DNA from: Marinicauda salina
Lineage (GTDB): Bacteria; Pseudomonadota; Alphaproteobacteria; Caulobacterales; Maricaulaceae
Assembly (NCBI RefSeq): GCF_003122085.1
Contig: NZ_QEXV01000001.1
Span: forward strand, 973,432 to 1,037,431
Direction: 5' to 3'
Length of the DNA: 64,000 nt
The translations under genes and the position numbers were made by a program. Below are positions 26,166-33,964 of this stretch, piece by piece (positions within the stretch are counted from its first letter, which is position 1; every line of letters starts with the position of its first letter). A model generated the notes under the pieces. That model ran no database searches. It was not told the origin of the DNA and saw only the letters and a program-made list of their open reading frames with translations.

Positions 26166-27167
26166 ATGATCGGAGAGCGTCGCGACGCCGCCGTGATCGG
26201 CGCCGGCCTGGCGGGGGCGGCCTGCGCGGGGGCGCTCAGCGAAGCCGGCTTCCGGCCGGTCGTGTTCGACAAGGCGCGCGGGCCGGGCGGACGCATGGCG
26301 ACGCGTCGCGCCGAGACGCCGCTCGGCGCGGTCCGCATCGATCACGGCGCGCAATACGTCACCGCCGAGGGCGACGCTTTCGCCTCGCTGCTCGCCGAGG
26401 CGGAGGCCGCCGGGTCGGCGGCGCGGTGGGACGCGCGCCTGGTCTCGATCGGGGAGGGCGGAGCGGTCGAGCCGGCGTCCGCGCGTCGTCGGTGGGTCGG
26501 GACGCCCGGGATGAATGCGGTGGTCAAGACCGCGCTCGACGGTCTGGAGGTCGCGTTCGGCCGCCGCGCGGCCTGCGTGTCCGGCGGACCCGGCGACTGG
26601 CGGGTGCGCTTCGACGACGGGCGCGAGGAAGGGCCGTTCGCGCGGCTGGCGCTGACCCAGCCGCCGGCCCAGCTGATCGACTTCCTCGCGCGCAGCGACG
26701 GCGATTTCGCGGATCTGATCGCGAAAGCGGACGCCGCCGCCCTGGCGCCGTGCCAGGCCGTCATGGTCGTCCTCGATGCGCCGTTTGATCCGGGCTTCGA
26801 CGCCGCGCGGCTGGAAGGCGGGGGCCTGTCATGGGCGGCGCGCACGAACGCGAAGCCCGGCCGGACCGGCCCGCAGAGCTGGGTGCTGCACGCCTCGCCG
26901 GACTGGTCGCGCGCCCATCTCGAGACCGCGCCGGACGCCGTCGTCCGCCTGCTCGTCGACGCGGCCCGGGCCCGGTTCGGCCTGCCGCAGCCGGTCTGGG
27001 CGCAGGCCCATCGCTGGCTCTACGCGCGCGTCGAAACCCCGGCCGACAGCCCCGCCGGGCTCGACGCCAGCCGCACGCTCGGCTGCGCCGGCGACTGGCG
27101 CATCGGCCCGCGCGCCGAGGCCGCCTGGGAGTCCGGGCTGGCGCTGGGCCGCGCGCTGGCGGGTTAG
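26166..27167 (+). CDS. FAD-dependent amine oxidase-like (renalase-type) oxidoreductase
   Basis: A 333-residue flavoprotein. The N-terminal dinucleotide-binding motif is AAVIGAGLAGAACAGAL, followed by the second FAD contact KARGPGGRMATRR and DHGAQYVTAE. The C-terminal FAD segment is LGCAGDWRIGPRAEAAWESGLALG. This matches small bacterial proteins annotated as NAD(P)/FAD-dependent or renalase-like. The substrate is unknown. SD GAGGAG precedes the ATG. It converges on the thioesterase genes with a 4-nt overlap of 3' ends. Confidence 0.85.
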   Translation: MIGERRDAAVIGAGLAGAACAGALSEAGFRPVVFDKARGPGGRMATRRAETPLGAVRIDHGAQYVTAEGDAFASLLAEAEAAGSAARWDARLVSIGEGGAVEPASARRRWVGTPGMNAVVKTALDGLEVAFGRRAACVSGGPGDWRVRFDDGREEGPFARLALTQPPAQLIDFLARSDGDFADLIAKADAAALAPCQAVMVVLDAPFDPGFDAARLEGGGLSWAARTNAKPGRTGPQSWVLHASPDWSRAHLETAPDAVVRLLVDAARARFGLPQPVWAQAHRWLYARVETPADSPAGLDASRTLGCAGDWRIGPRAEAAWESGLALGRALAG

Positions 27168-27580
27168 TCTTCCGCCGATGCTTCCGGCTTTATCAGGAAA
27201 TGGCCGTGCAGCGTGGCGATCGGCGCGGCGCGTCGGCCCTGCCAGGCCTCGACGCGGACATTCGCCACGCGCGACCCCTCGCGCGCGATTACGGCGCGGG
27301 CGTAGACGTTGCTCGGCCGGCCGGGTCGGAGATAGTCGACCGCAACGTCGATCGGTTTGGGCAGGCCCTTCAGTCGCGTCGCCGCCATCAACGCCGCCGA
27401 GGCGGTGATCTCCATGAAGGCGCCGATCGCCCCGCCGTGCAGCGCCGGGATCAGCGGATTGCCGACGAGTTCCTCCGCGTAGGGCAGGATGCCGGTGAGC
27501 TCGTCGCCGTGATCGTCGAAGCGCACGCCCATGGTCTGGACGTACGGGCTGGAGAGAAGCGGCTCGAGGCGATCGGTCAT
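27164..27580 (-). CDS. PaaI-family (hotdog) thioesterase, second of a pair
   Basis: A 138-residue hotdog-fold protein. Family signatures are PALHGGAIGAFMEITASAAL (HGG and the helix that follows) and DVAVDYLRPGRPSNVYARA. It probably hydrolyses acyl- or aryl-CoA thioesters in the cytosol. It is translationally coupled to a paralogue upstream (ATGA overlap); the two may form a hetero-oligomer, which the sequence cannot show. Confidence 0.88.
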   Translation of the reverse strand: MTDRLEPLLSSPYVQTMGVRFDDHGDELTGILPYAEELVGNPLIPALHGGAIGAFMEITASAALMAATRLKGLPKPIDVAVDYLRPGRPSNVYARAVIAREGSRVANVRVEAWQGRRAAPIATLHGHFLIKPEASAED

Positions 27581-28083
27581 GACGGCGTCCTCGAGATCGG
27601 CGTGACGCCGTCCTTCATCGACTTGCGCGCGCGCTCGGCGGCCTCCTGGCCGGTCTTCGTCACCATGAAGGCCGCATGCGCCGTGGCGACCGGATCGTCG
27701 GGATCGCCGTCATGGGCGATGGCGCTGACGAAGGCGAAGACGCGCGAGGTCTTGATCGCGGTCGCTTCGGCGATGACGTCCTGCCCCGGCTGGGCCGGGC
27801 GCATATAGTCGAGACGCAAGTCGAGCGTGGCGGTGGGTTCTTCCCCGCCCATGCCGGCGAAGGCGGCCATCCCGCAGGCGTGGTCGAGCAGGGCGGTCAC
27901 GACGCCGCCGTGCAGCACGCGCGTCTCGGGATCGCCGATCAGGTCCTCGCGATAAGGCGCGCGCATCGACGCCGCCCCGGGCGTGATCGAGATCAGCTCG
28001 AATCCCAGCGCGGCGGCGTGGGGCGAGCCCTGCACGATGAGCGGCGCGAGGGAGTCGAGCCGGGCCTGGATGTCGTCGGTCAT
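27577..28083 (-). CDS. PaaI-family (hotdog) thioesterase, first of a pair
   Basis: A 168-residue hotdog thioesterase with RVLHGGVVTALLDHACGMAAF (HGG plus the catalytic-region aspartate) and TATLDLRLDYMRPAQPGQDV. It is longer than its partner by a C-terminal helix (GQEAAERARKSMKDG). Substrate unknown. It is the first gene of a two-gene unit read towards the renalase-like gene. Confidence 0.88.
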   Translation of the reverse strand: MTDDIQARLDSLAPLIVQGSPHAAALGFELISITPGAASMRAPYREDLIGDPETRVLHGGVVTALLDHACGMAAFAGMGGEEPTATLDLRLDYMRPAQPGQDVIAEATAIKTSRVFAFVSAIAHDGDPDDPVATAHAAFMVTKTGQEAAERARKSMKDGVTPISRTPS

Positions 28084-28132
28084 GGAAGCGTTCTAGACCC
28101 CGCCGGACGGCGAGGCCAGACGGATGCGCGCC

Positions 28133-28936
28133 TCAGGCGGCGGCGCGTCGCGACACGATCGTCTCGAGGCCGGAGACCAGCTCGAGGCGGAGCTCGGCGT
28201 CGGCCTCGTGCAGGCCCTGCAGGCGGGCCAGCGCGCTGCGATGAAGCCGGATGACTTCCTCGGCCTCGGCGTCGAGTTGGGGCGCCGCGGTGAGATACTG
28301 CTTGAGCGAGCGGCCGACGCGCGCCGCGATCGGATCGCCGCGCCGGATCATGCGCAACGCCATGTCCTCGGCCTGGGCCTGCGCGGCCGCCAGCGGCGTG
28401 GTCAGCCCGCTCTCGACGTCCGCGCCGCGCTTCCAGGGGCCGGGGAGGTCCTCGGTCCGGCGACGGCGCCGGTCTGGCCCGGCGTAGCCGGCGGTCTCGA
28501 CCCAGGGCGCGGGCTGGCGCGCCAGCGTCGAGAGGCGGTCGGTCAGGTCGAGGCGGGACACGGGCCGCACGACGAAGCCGCTCACGCCGGTGTCGCGGGC
28601 GGTCTCGACGTCTGCGGCGCGGGCGCGGTCGGTGAGCACAAGAATGGGGGCGGAGCGGCCGGCGAGTTCGGACCGGCGCAGCATGGCCGCGAGCGCGAGC
28701 CCCGTGCGATCGCCCGTGCGCCAGTCGGCCACGACCAGCGGGGAGGCGGCCGGCGCGATCGCGGACAGGGCCTCTTCGGGGGTTTCCGTGGCGATCACGC
28801 GCTCGGCGCCGGCCCAGCGCAGGAGGCTCGCGGTGAGCCGCCGCGTGGCGGCGGACGGGTCGCAGATCACGACTGGGCGGTCGCGCCAGTCGGCGCGCGC
28901 CTGCTGCGGCTCGCGATGGAGGTCCCCGTCGGCCAA
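28133..28936 (-). CDS. Response-regulator-like protein with a receiver domain
   Basis: A 267-residue protein whose first 130 residues resemble a CheY-type receiver: VVICDPSAATRRLTASLLRWAG, VVADWRTGDRTGLALAAMLRR (Asp in the phospho-acceptor area), ILVLTDRARAADVETARDTGVSGFVVRPVS. A linker with GPDRRRRR and a helical C-terminal domain follow, with no recognised DNA-binding motif. The usual TK-type threonine/lysine are partly replaced, so phosphorylation is uncertain. Only TTG can start the frame; GGGGAAAG lies 6 nt upstream. Confidence 0.65.
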   Translation of the reverse strand: MADGDLHREPQQARADWRDRPVVICDPSAATRRLTASLLRWAGAERVIATETPEEALSAIAPAASPLVVADWRTGDRTGLALAAMLRRSELAGRSAPILVLTDRARAADVETARDTGVSGFVVRPVSRLDLTDRLSTLARQPAPWVETAGYAGPDRRRRRTEDLPGPWKRGADVESGLTTPLAAAQAQAEDMALRMIRRGDPIAARVGRSLKQYLTAAPQLDAEAEEVIRLHRSALARLQGLHEADAELRLELVSGLETIVSRRAAA

Positions 28937-29022
28937 ACCGGCTTTCCCCGATTGCTGGCCGTCAAGCTACCGCGCGCGGCGCGGATTTTCCCTGCAAAAC
29001 CGGGATGCTGGTGAGCGGACGG

Positions 29023-29340
29023 TTAACGCCTGGAGCGGCCGAGCGCGCGCACGATGCGCCAGACGATCCAGATCGGGATCACCAGGACGGCGCCGAGGAA
29101 GAAGTACTGGATCGCCCATTCGAGCGAGTCGCCGATGATCTCGAAGAAGCGCCGCCAGACGTCGCCGACGGCCTCGAAGAAGTTCACCCAGAGCGAGGCG
29201 GGATCGACGTTGAACACCGCGAGCACGAGCCCGGCGAGCACGCACAGGAAGAAGATGATCAGCAGGTCCGAGGGGCGGACCTCCACCACGCGCTTGAAGA
29301 AGCTCTTGCGCCGGGCCGTGTGCTCTGAGTGCTCGTTCAT
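29023..29340 (-). CDS. Two-helix membrane protein of unknown function
   Basis: A 105-residue protein: a basic, hydrophilic start (MNEHSEHTARRKSFFKR), then two membrane segments (LLIIFFLCVLAGLVLAVF and AIQYFFLGAVLVIPIWIVWRIV) and a basic end. It may belong to the small DUF6460-type proteins of alphaproteobacteria, which I name with low certainty. It follows the mechanosensitive channel gene on the same strand with a 48-nt gap and could be cotranscribed with it. Confidence 0.7.
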   Translation of the reverse strand: MNEHSEHTARRKSFFKRVVEVRPSDLLIIFFLCVLAGLVLAVFNVDPASLWVNFFEAVGDVWRRFFEIIGDSLEWAIQYFFLGAVLVIPIWIVWRIVRALGRSRR

Positions 29341-29388
29341 CGTCCCATTCCTCGCCCCGGAATGCGGCGCGGGCGTGGCGGCGCGCCG

Positions 29389-30231
29389 TCAGCTCGCCTG
29401 TTTCTGGATCTCCACCTGGTGAGGGTAGGGGATTTCGATGTCGTTGGCGTCGAAGGCCTGCTTGACCGCCTTCAGCATCGAGAAGTGCAGCGGCCAGTAG
29501 TCGGCCGCCTTCACCCAGGCGCGCACCGTGAGATCGACCGAGGACGCCCCGTGGCCGCTCACCTCGACGAAGAGCTCGGGGTCCTTCATGACGCGCTCGT
29601 CGGCCTCGAACACGTCGCGGATCACCTTCTGGGCCTTGTCGATGTCGTCGTCGTAGGAGATCGAGAAGACGAAGTCGGCGCGCCGCGTCGGGTAGGCCGA
29701 GTAGTTGGTGATCACGCCGCCCCAGGCCTGGCCGTTGGGCACGATGACCTGGACGTTATCGGGCGTGTTGAGCTCGGTGTAGAACAGCGTGATGTCCTTC
29801 ACCGTGCCCGCCGAACCGGCGATCTCGACATAGTGGCCGAGCGCGTAGGGCCGGAAGAAGACGATCATCACCCCGGCGGCCAGGTTCGACAGCGTGCCCT
29901 GCAGTGCGAAGCCGATGGCCAGCACCGCCGCGCCGAGCGCGGCGACGATCGATGTGGTCTCGACGCCGAAGCGGTTGAGCACCGCGATGAGGACGACGGC
30001 GAGGATGCCGTACTTGACCAGCGAGGCGAAGAAGCCCGCCAGCGTGTTGTCGAGCCGCTCGCTGCGCTCGCCGGCGCGCCGCACGGCGCGGCTCACCCCG
30101 CCCGCGACCATGAAGCCGATGATGAGCATGATCGCGGCGAACACCACGTTGAGCAGCGCCGCGGCCCCGACCGTCGTGACGTAGTCGACGATCGCTTCGG
30201 CGTTCAGGCCTTCGAGTGCGGGTAGTTCCAT
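29389..30231 (-). CDS. MscS-family small-conductance mechanosensitive channel
   Basis: A 280-residue channel that releases solutes upon hypo-osmotic shock. It has three N-terminal membrane helices, with the pore-lining TM3 glycine/alanine pattern IVAALGAAVLAIGFALQGTLSNLAAGVMI. The cytoplasmic beta domain follows (GTVKDITLFYTELNTPDNVQVIVPNGQAW) and the C-terminal region ends in DIEIPYPHQVEIQKQAS. Length equals that of E. coli MscS. The ATG at 30231 is preceded by AGGGG; an upstream in-frame start is out of place. It is divergent from the AbgT gene. Confidence 0.93.
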   Translation of the reverse strand: MELPALEGLNAEAIVDYVTTVGAAALLNVVFAAIMLIIGFMVAGGVSRAVRRAGERSERLDNTLAGFFASLVKYGILAVVLIAVLNRFGVETTSIVAALGAAVLAIGFALQGTLSNLAAGVMIVFFRPYALGHYVEIAGSAGTVKDITLFYTELNTPDNVQVIVPNGQAWGGVITNYSAYPTRRADFVFSISYDDDIDKAQKVIRDVFEADERVMKDPELFVEVSGHGASSVDLTVRAWVKAADYWPLHFSMLKAVKQAFDANDIEIPYPHQVEIQKQAS

Positions 30232-30382
30232 AATGCGCCCCTGAATTGGTTCCTGCCTGGTTGAGATAGCATCAACCACGCCCCCCGGCGAGCGGTTCCA
30301 CGAAGGGGTTTTTCCGCGGACGGGAATGGTCGATTATCGCCGCCGCCGAAGCGGAGACTTCGAAACGGGAGGGGAGCGAGAA

Positions 30383-32026
30383 ATGAGCGATAGCAGCTCA
30401 GGGCAGATGGTCGAGCACCAGAAGGGGATACTCGGCCTCATCGAGCGGGCGGGCAATCGATTGCCGGACCCGGTCTTCATCTTTCTCTATCTGATCATCG
30501 CGATGGCGATCGTCTCGCAGGTGACCGCCTCGATGGGGGTGTCGGTCCTGCATCCGACGCAGACCGACGCCTCCGGCGCGGCGGAGGTCGTGGCGGCCAC
30601 GAGCGTGTTCTCGGCGGCGAGCCTCGAGCATCTGCTCGTCGAGATGCCGGAGATCTTCACCGGCTTCCACCCGCTCGGATATGTGCTGGTCGTGATGCTC
30701 GGCGCGGGCGTGGCCGAGCGCGCGGGCCTATTCGGCACGGCGATGCGCGCGGGCGTGCGCAGCGCGCCGGCCGCGCTGCTCACCCCGGCGGTCGCCTTCA
30801 CCGCGATGATGGGCAATCTCGCCGCCGACGCGGCCTATGTCGTGCTGATCCCGCTTGCCGGCGTGATCTTCGCCGCGGCGGGCCGACACCCGATCGCGGG
30901 CATCACCGCGGCCTTCGCCGGCGTGTCCGGCGGCTTCTCCGCCAACCTCTTTCCGGGCCAGCTCGACGCGCTGCTCTTCGGCATCACCGAAGAGGCCGTC
31001 GTCGCGCTCACCCCCGACTGGACGATGAACATCGCCGGCAACTGGTTCTTCATCGCGGTGATGACCTTCATCTACCTGCCGGTGATCTGGTTCGTCACCG
31101 ACAAGATCATCGAGCCCCGGCTCGGGCCCTGGACGGGCGGCGCGACCCCGCCCGACGTGGAGGACGACGACGACCCCAGCGCGCCGCTGACGAAGAAGCA
31201 GCGCGCCGGCCTGCGCAACGCCGGGCTGATGGTGTTCGCCATCATGCTGTTGTGGCTGTTCCTGACGATCGATCCCGTCGCGCTGTTCACCGGCGGGGCG
31301 AATTCGCTCTATGGCGGCGACGTCCCGCTGTTCGACGAGGATCCGAGCCTCAGCGTCACCCAGGCGCTGGTGCCGTTCTTCTCCTCGCTGGTGGCGGGCT
31401 TCATGATCCTGTTCATCTTCGCCGGCTGGGCCTACGGCGCGACGGCGGGAACCATCAAGAACCACCGCGACCTGGTCGACATGATGGCCGGGGCGATGAA
31501 GGACATGGGCTATTATCTCGTGCTCGCCTTCTTCGCCGCCTATTTCGTCGAGATGTTCAACCTGTCGCGGCTGGGCCTGATCTCGGCGGTGAACGGGGCG
31601 AACGCCATCGAATCCTCCGGCCTGCCGCTGCCGATCGTGCTCGGCCTGCTGGTGGTGTTCACCGGCGTGCTCAACCTGTTCGTCGGCTCGGCGAGCGCGA
31701 AGTGGGCGCTGGTCGCCCCCGTGCTCGTGCCGATGCTGATGCTGCTGGGCATCAGTCCGGAAATGGCCACGGCCTCCTATCGCGTCGGCGACAGCGCGAC
31801 CAACATCATCACTCCGCTGATGGTCTATTTCCCGCTGGTGCTCGTGTTCGCGCGGCGCTGGGTGCCGGGCTTCGGGCTGGGCTCGCTGACCGCGGCGATG
31901 ATCCCGTACTCGATCTGGCTGCTCATCACCGGCGTGATCATGACGATCATCTGGGTCTATCTCGGCATCCCGCTCGGTCCGGGCGCGCCGGTCGGCTACG
32001 AGCTGCCCGCCTCGCTCGGCGGCTGA
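30383..32026 (+). CDS. AbgT-family transporter
   Basis: A 547-residue inner-membrane transporter with about ten hydrophobic stretches. Its start IERAGNRLPDPVFIFLYLIIAMAIVS and the region MMGNLAADAAYVVLIPLAGVIFAAAGRHPIAG are typical of AbgT proteins. So is the C-terminal ATASYRVGDSATNIITPLMVYFPLVLVF. Family members import p-aminobenzoyl-glutamate or export sulfonamides; which applies is unknown. SD GGGAGGGGAG precedes the ATG at 30383. Confidence 0.93.
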   Translation: MSDSSSGQMVEHQKGILGLIERAGNRLPDPVFIFLYLIIAMAIVSQVTASMGVSVLHPTQTDASGAAEVVAATSVFSAASLEHLLVEMPEIFTGFHPLGYVLVVMLGAGVAERAGLFGTAMRAGVRSAPAALLTPAVAFTAMMGNLAADAAYVVLIPLAGVIFAAAGRHPIAGITAAFAGVSGGFSANLFPGQLDALLFGITEEAVVALTPDWTMNIAGNWFFIAVMTFIYLPVIWFVTDKIIEPRLGPWTGGATPPDVEDDDDPSAPLTKKQRAGLRNAGLMVFAIMLLWLFLTIDPVALFTGGANSLYGGDVPLFDEDPSLSVTQALVPFFSSLVAGFMILFIFAGWAYGATAGTIKNHRDLVDMMAGAMKDMGYYLVLAFFAAYFVEMFNLSRLGLISAVNGANAIESSGLPLPIVLGLLVVFTGVLNLFVGSASAKWALVAPVLVPMLMLLGISPEMATASYRVGDSATNIITPLMVYFPLVLVFARRWVPGFGLGSLTAAMIPYSIWLLITGVIMTIIWVYLGIPLGPGAPVGYELPASLGG

Positions 32027-32082
32027 CGGGAACCCAATGGCGTCCTCCCGGTTGTGTCCGTGACGCAGCCGGGAGGACCGCC

Positions 32083-32277
32083 ATGCCCGCGAAATCCGAA
32101 GCCCAGCAGAAGGCCGCCGGCGCGGCGCTCGCCGCCAAGCGCGGCGAGGTCGACCCCGACACGCTCGGCGACGCCGCCTTCGAGATGTACGAGACGATGT
32201 CGGAGAAGGAGCTCGAGGACCTCGCCTCGACCGCGCGCGAGGATCTCCCCGAGACCGCCGACGACGAGGAAGAGTAG
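32083..32277 (+). CDS. DUF3008 family small acidic protein
   Basis: A 64-residue hydrophilic protein starting MPAKSEAQQKAAGAALAAKRG, with MYETMSEKELEDLAST and an acidic tail, as in DUF3008. Such proteins resemble small stress-inducible proteins; function is unproven. GGGAGGA lies 6 nt before the ATG, and the GGGAGG is part of a small inverted repeat (TCCCGGTT/AGCCGGGA) that may shape the leader. Confidence 0.83.
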   Translation: MPAKSEAQQKAAGAALAAKRGEVDPDTLGDAAFEMYETMSEKELEDLASTAREDLPETADDEEE

Positions 32278-32343
32278 TCCGCCGTCTTTGCCCGCGGGCG
32301 TCGCCGACCTAGCATCCCCCCTCGCACATAGAGGGAGGGATCC

Positions 32344-32973
32344 TTGACGCTCAGGCTGCACCATCTCAACGCCTCGCGCTCGCAGCGCATCGTCTGGCTG
32401 CTCGAGGAGCTCGGCGCGGAATACGAGCTCGTCCGCCACGAGCGCGACGCGCAGACCCGGCTCGCCCCGCCGGGGCTTTTGAAGATCCACGGCATGGGCA
32501 AGGCGCCGCTGCTGGAGGACGGCGAGGTCGTCGTCGCCGAGACCGGCGCGATCGCGCAATACCTGCTGGCGCGCCACGACCCCGACCACCGGCTGCATCC
32601 CCGGGCGGAGGAACTCGACTTTCCCGACTATCTCGAATGGATGCACGCCGCGGAGGGCGCGGTCTTCCTGCCCAGCCTGATCTTCGTTTATCTCGACGCG
32701 ACCGGTCTCAGCGACAGCTTCCTCGCCGAGTACATGAGCGCCGAGCGCGACAAGGCGATGGGGGTCATCGAGGCGCGCCTGTCGGAGCACGACTATTTCG
32801 CCGGCGACCGTTTCACCGCCGCGGACTGCCTGATGGGCTTCCAGCTCGACAACGCCGACGCCGCCGGCGCGCTCGCCAAGCGCCCGGCGACGAAGGCCTG
32901 GCTCGAGCGCATTCGCGTCCGGCCGGCCTACCAGCGCATGCGCGAGATCATCGACGAGGCCGCGGCGGCCTGA
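32344..32973 (+). CDS. Glutathione S-transferase family protein
   Basis: A 209-residue GST. The N-terminal thioredoxin-like domain holds LNASRSQRIVWLLEELG (Ser as probable glutathione activator), GKAPLLEDGEVVVAETGAIAQYLL with the conserved cis-proline and ETGAI motif, and an all-helical C-terminal domain with FTAADCLMGF. It probably conjugates or isomerises electrophiles; substrate unknown. The start is TTG at 32344 after GGAGGGA, five bases upstream. Confidence 0.92.
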   Translation: MTLRLHHLNASRSQRIVWLLEELGAEYELVRHERDAQTRLAPPGLLKIHGMGKAPLLEDGEVVVAETGAIAQYLLARHDPDHRLHPRAEELDFPDYLEWMHAAEGAVFLPSLIFVYLDATGLSDSFLAEYMSAERDKAMGVIEARLSEHDYFAGDRFTAADCLMGFQLDNADAAGALAKRPATKAWLERIRVRPAYQRMREIIDEAAAA

Positions 32974-32976
32974 GCC

Positions 32977-33964
32977 CTAGCTGCCCGCCGCGGTGGTGGC
33001 CGCCGTGCTGGCGGCGGCGGCCGAAGCCGCGACGACGGCGGCCTGCGCGGCCAGAACGGCCGACAAGGCGCCCGCCGCGCCGGCCGGAGAGCCGCCGGCG
33101 CCGGCCGTCAGCACGAGATGCGCCAGCCGCGCCCGGCCGTGCCCGATGGAGGGGGCCGGCTTCGGCAGGGCGCGCATGATCGCGGCCAGTTCGGCGACGT
33201 CCGCCGCATCCATGCCCTGGGCGGCCCACTCCATCGCAAGGGATCGATCGCTCCGGCCCTTGAGATAGCGCTCCTCGCGCCGGGCGGTCTCGACGCGTTC
33301 GAAGCGCGCCAGGGTCTCGCGCGGATCGGCCTCGGCGAGCGCGCACAGGCGCGCGCCTTCCCGCCTGTGGCCTTTCGCTTTCGGATGTTCGGCGAAGACG
33401 GCCTCGGCGGCCTCGCGCGCCGCGACGACCGTGCGTGGATCGGCGCTCGCGGCGGCGTGGGCGGCGGCGAAGGTGTCGGTGATCGCCCCATTGCGCCGCC
33501 ACCAGGGCGGCTGGAGCGCGCGCTTCATCGCGAAGAAGCGCCGAACCGCCTCGGCGGTCGGCTCGCCGGCGACGCAGAGCACCAGCGCGGCGCGCGAGCC
33601 GCCGGCGTGGACGCCGAGCCTTGCGCGCTTCGACTCCGCGCGCACCCGGTCGCGCATGTCGAGATAGGTCCGCGCCTCGGCGTCGTGCGCGGTGAGAATC
33701 GCGGCGTAGACCCAGCGCATCGAACCCGTCGGCGCCCGGCAGCCTCCCAGCGCCGTGGCCAGCATCCGATGGGTGCGGCGCGTCCGGTCCGCGAGGGCGT
33801 CGGGCTCGCCTTCGCCCGCGAGCAGGGCGGCGGCGGCGAACGGCGCGGCCTCCCTACCGGGACGCGGCGTGTCGGCCCGAAGCGCAGCGAGGATCGCCTG
33901 GTAGCGCTCGAGCGCTCGCTCATGCGGATTCGATCTCCGGTGCGTCGCGCGTCGCCGCGATCAT
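32977..33964 (-). CDS. Helical protein of unknown function, apparently split by a +1 frameshift
   Basis: The natural start is the ATG at 33964, which overlaps the oligopeptidase stop (ATGA). That frame reads MIAATRDAPEIESA and hits TGA at 33922-33920. The convincing protein continues in the +1 frame from 33921 (ERALERYQAILAALRADTPRPG...) to the stop at 32977, about 300 residues in all. It includes RTHRMLATALGG, YLDMRDRVRAESKRARLGVHAGG and an alanine-rich tail. No ATG, GTG or TTG occurs in the long frame before 33765, where coding is already under way. The cause may be a single inserted T, a sequencing error or programmed shifting. I do not recognise the family. Confidence 0.6.

Noticed and set aside
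29018..29034. A CtrA site at the GGTTAACGCC near 29024
   Set aside because: Only one TTAA half is present; the second half at the required 7-bp spacing is missing.
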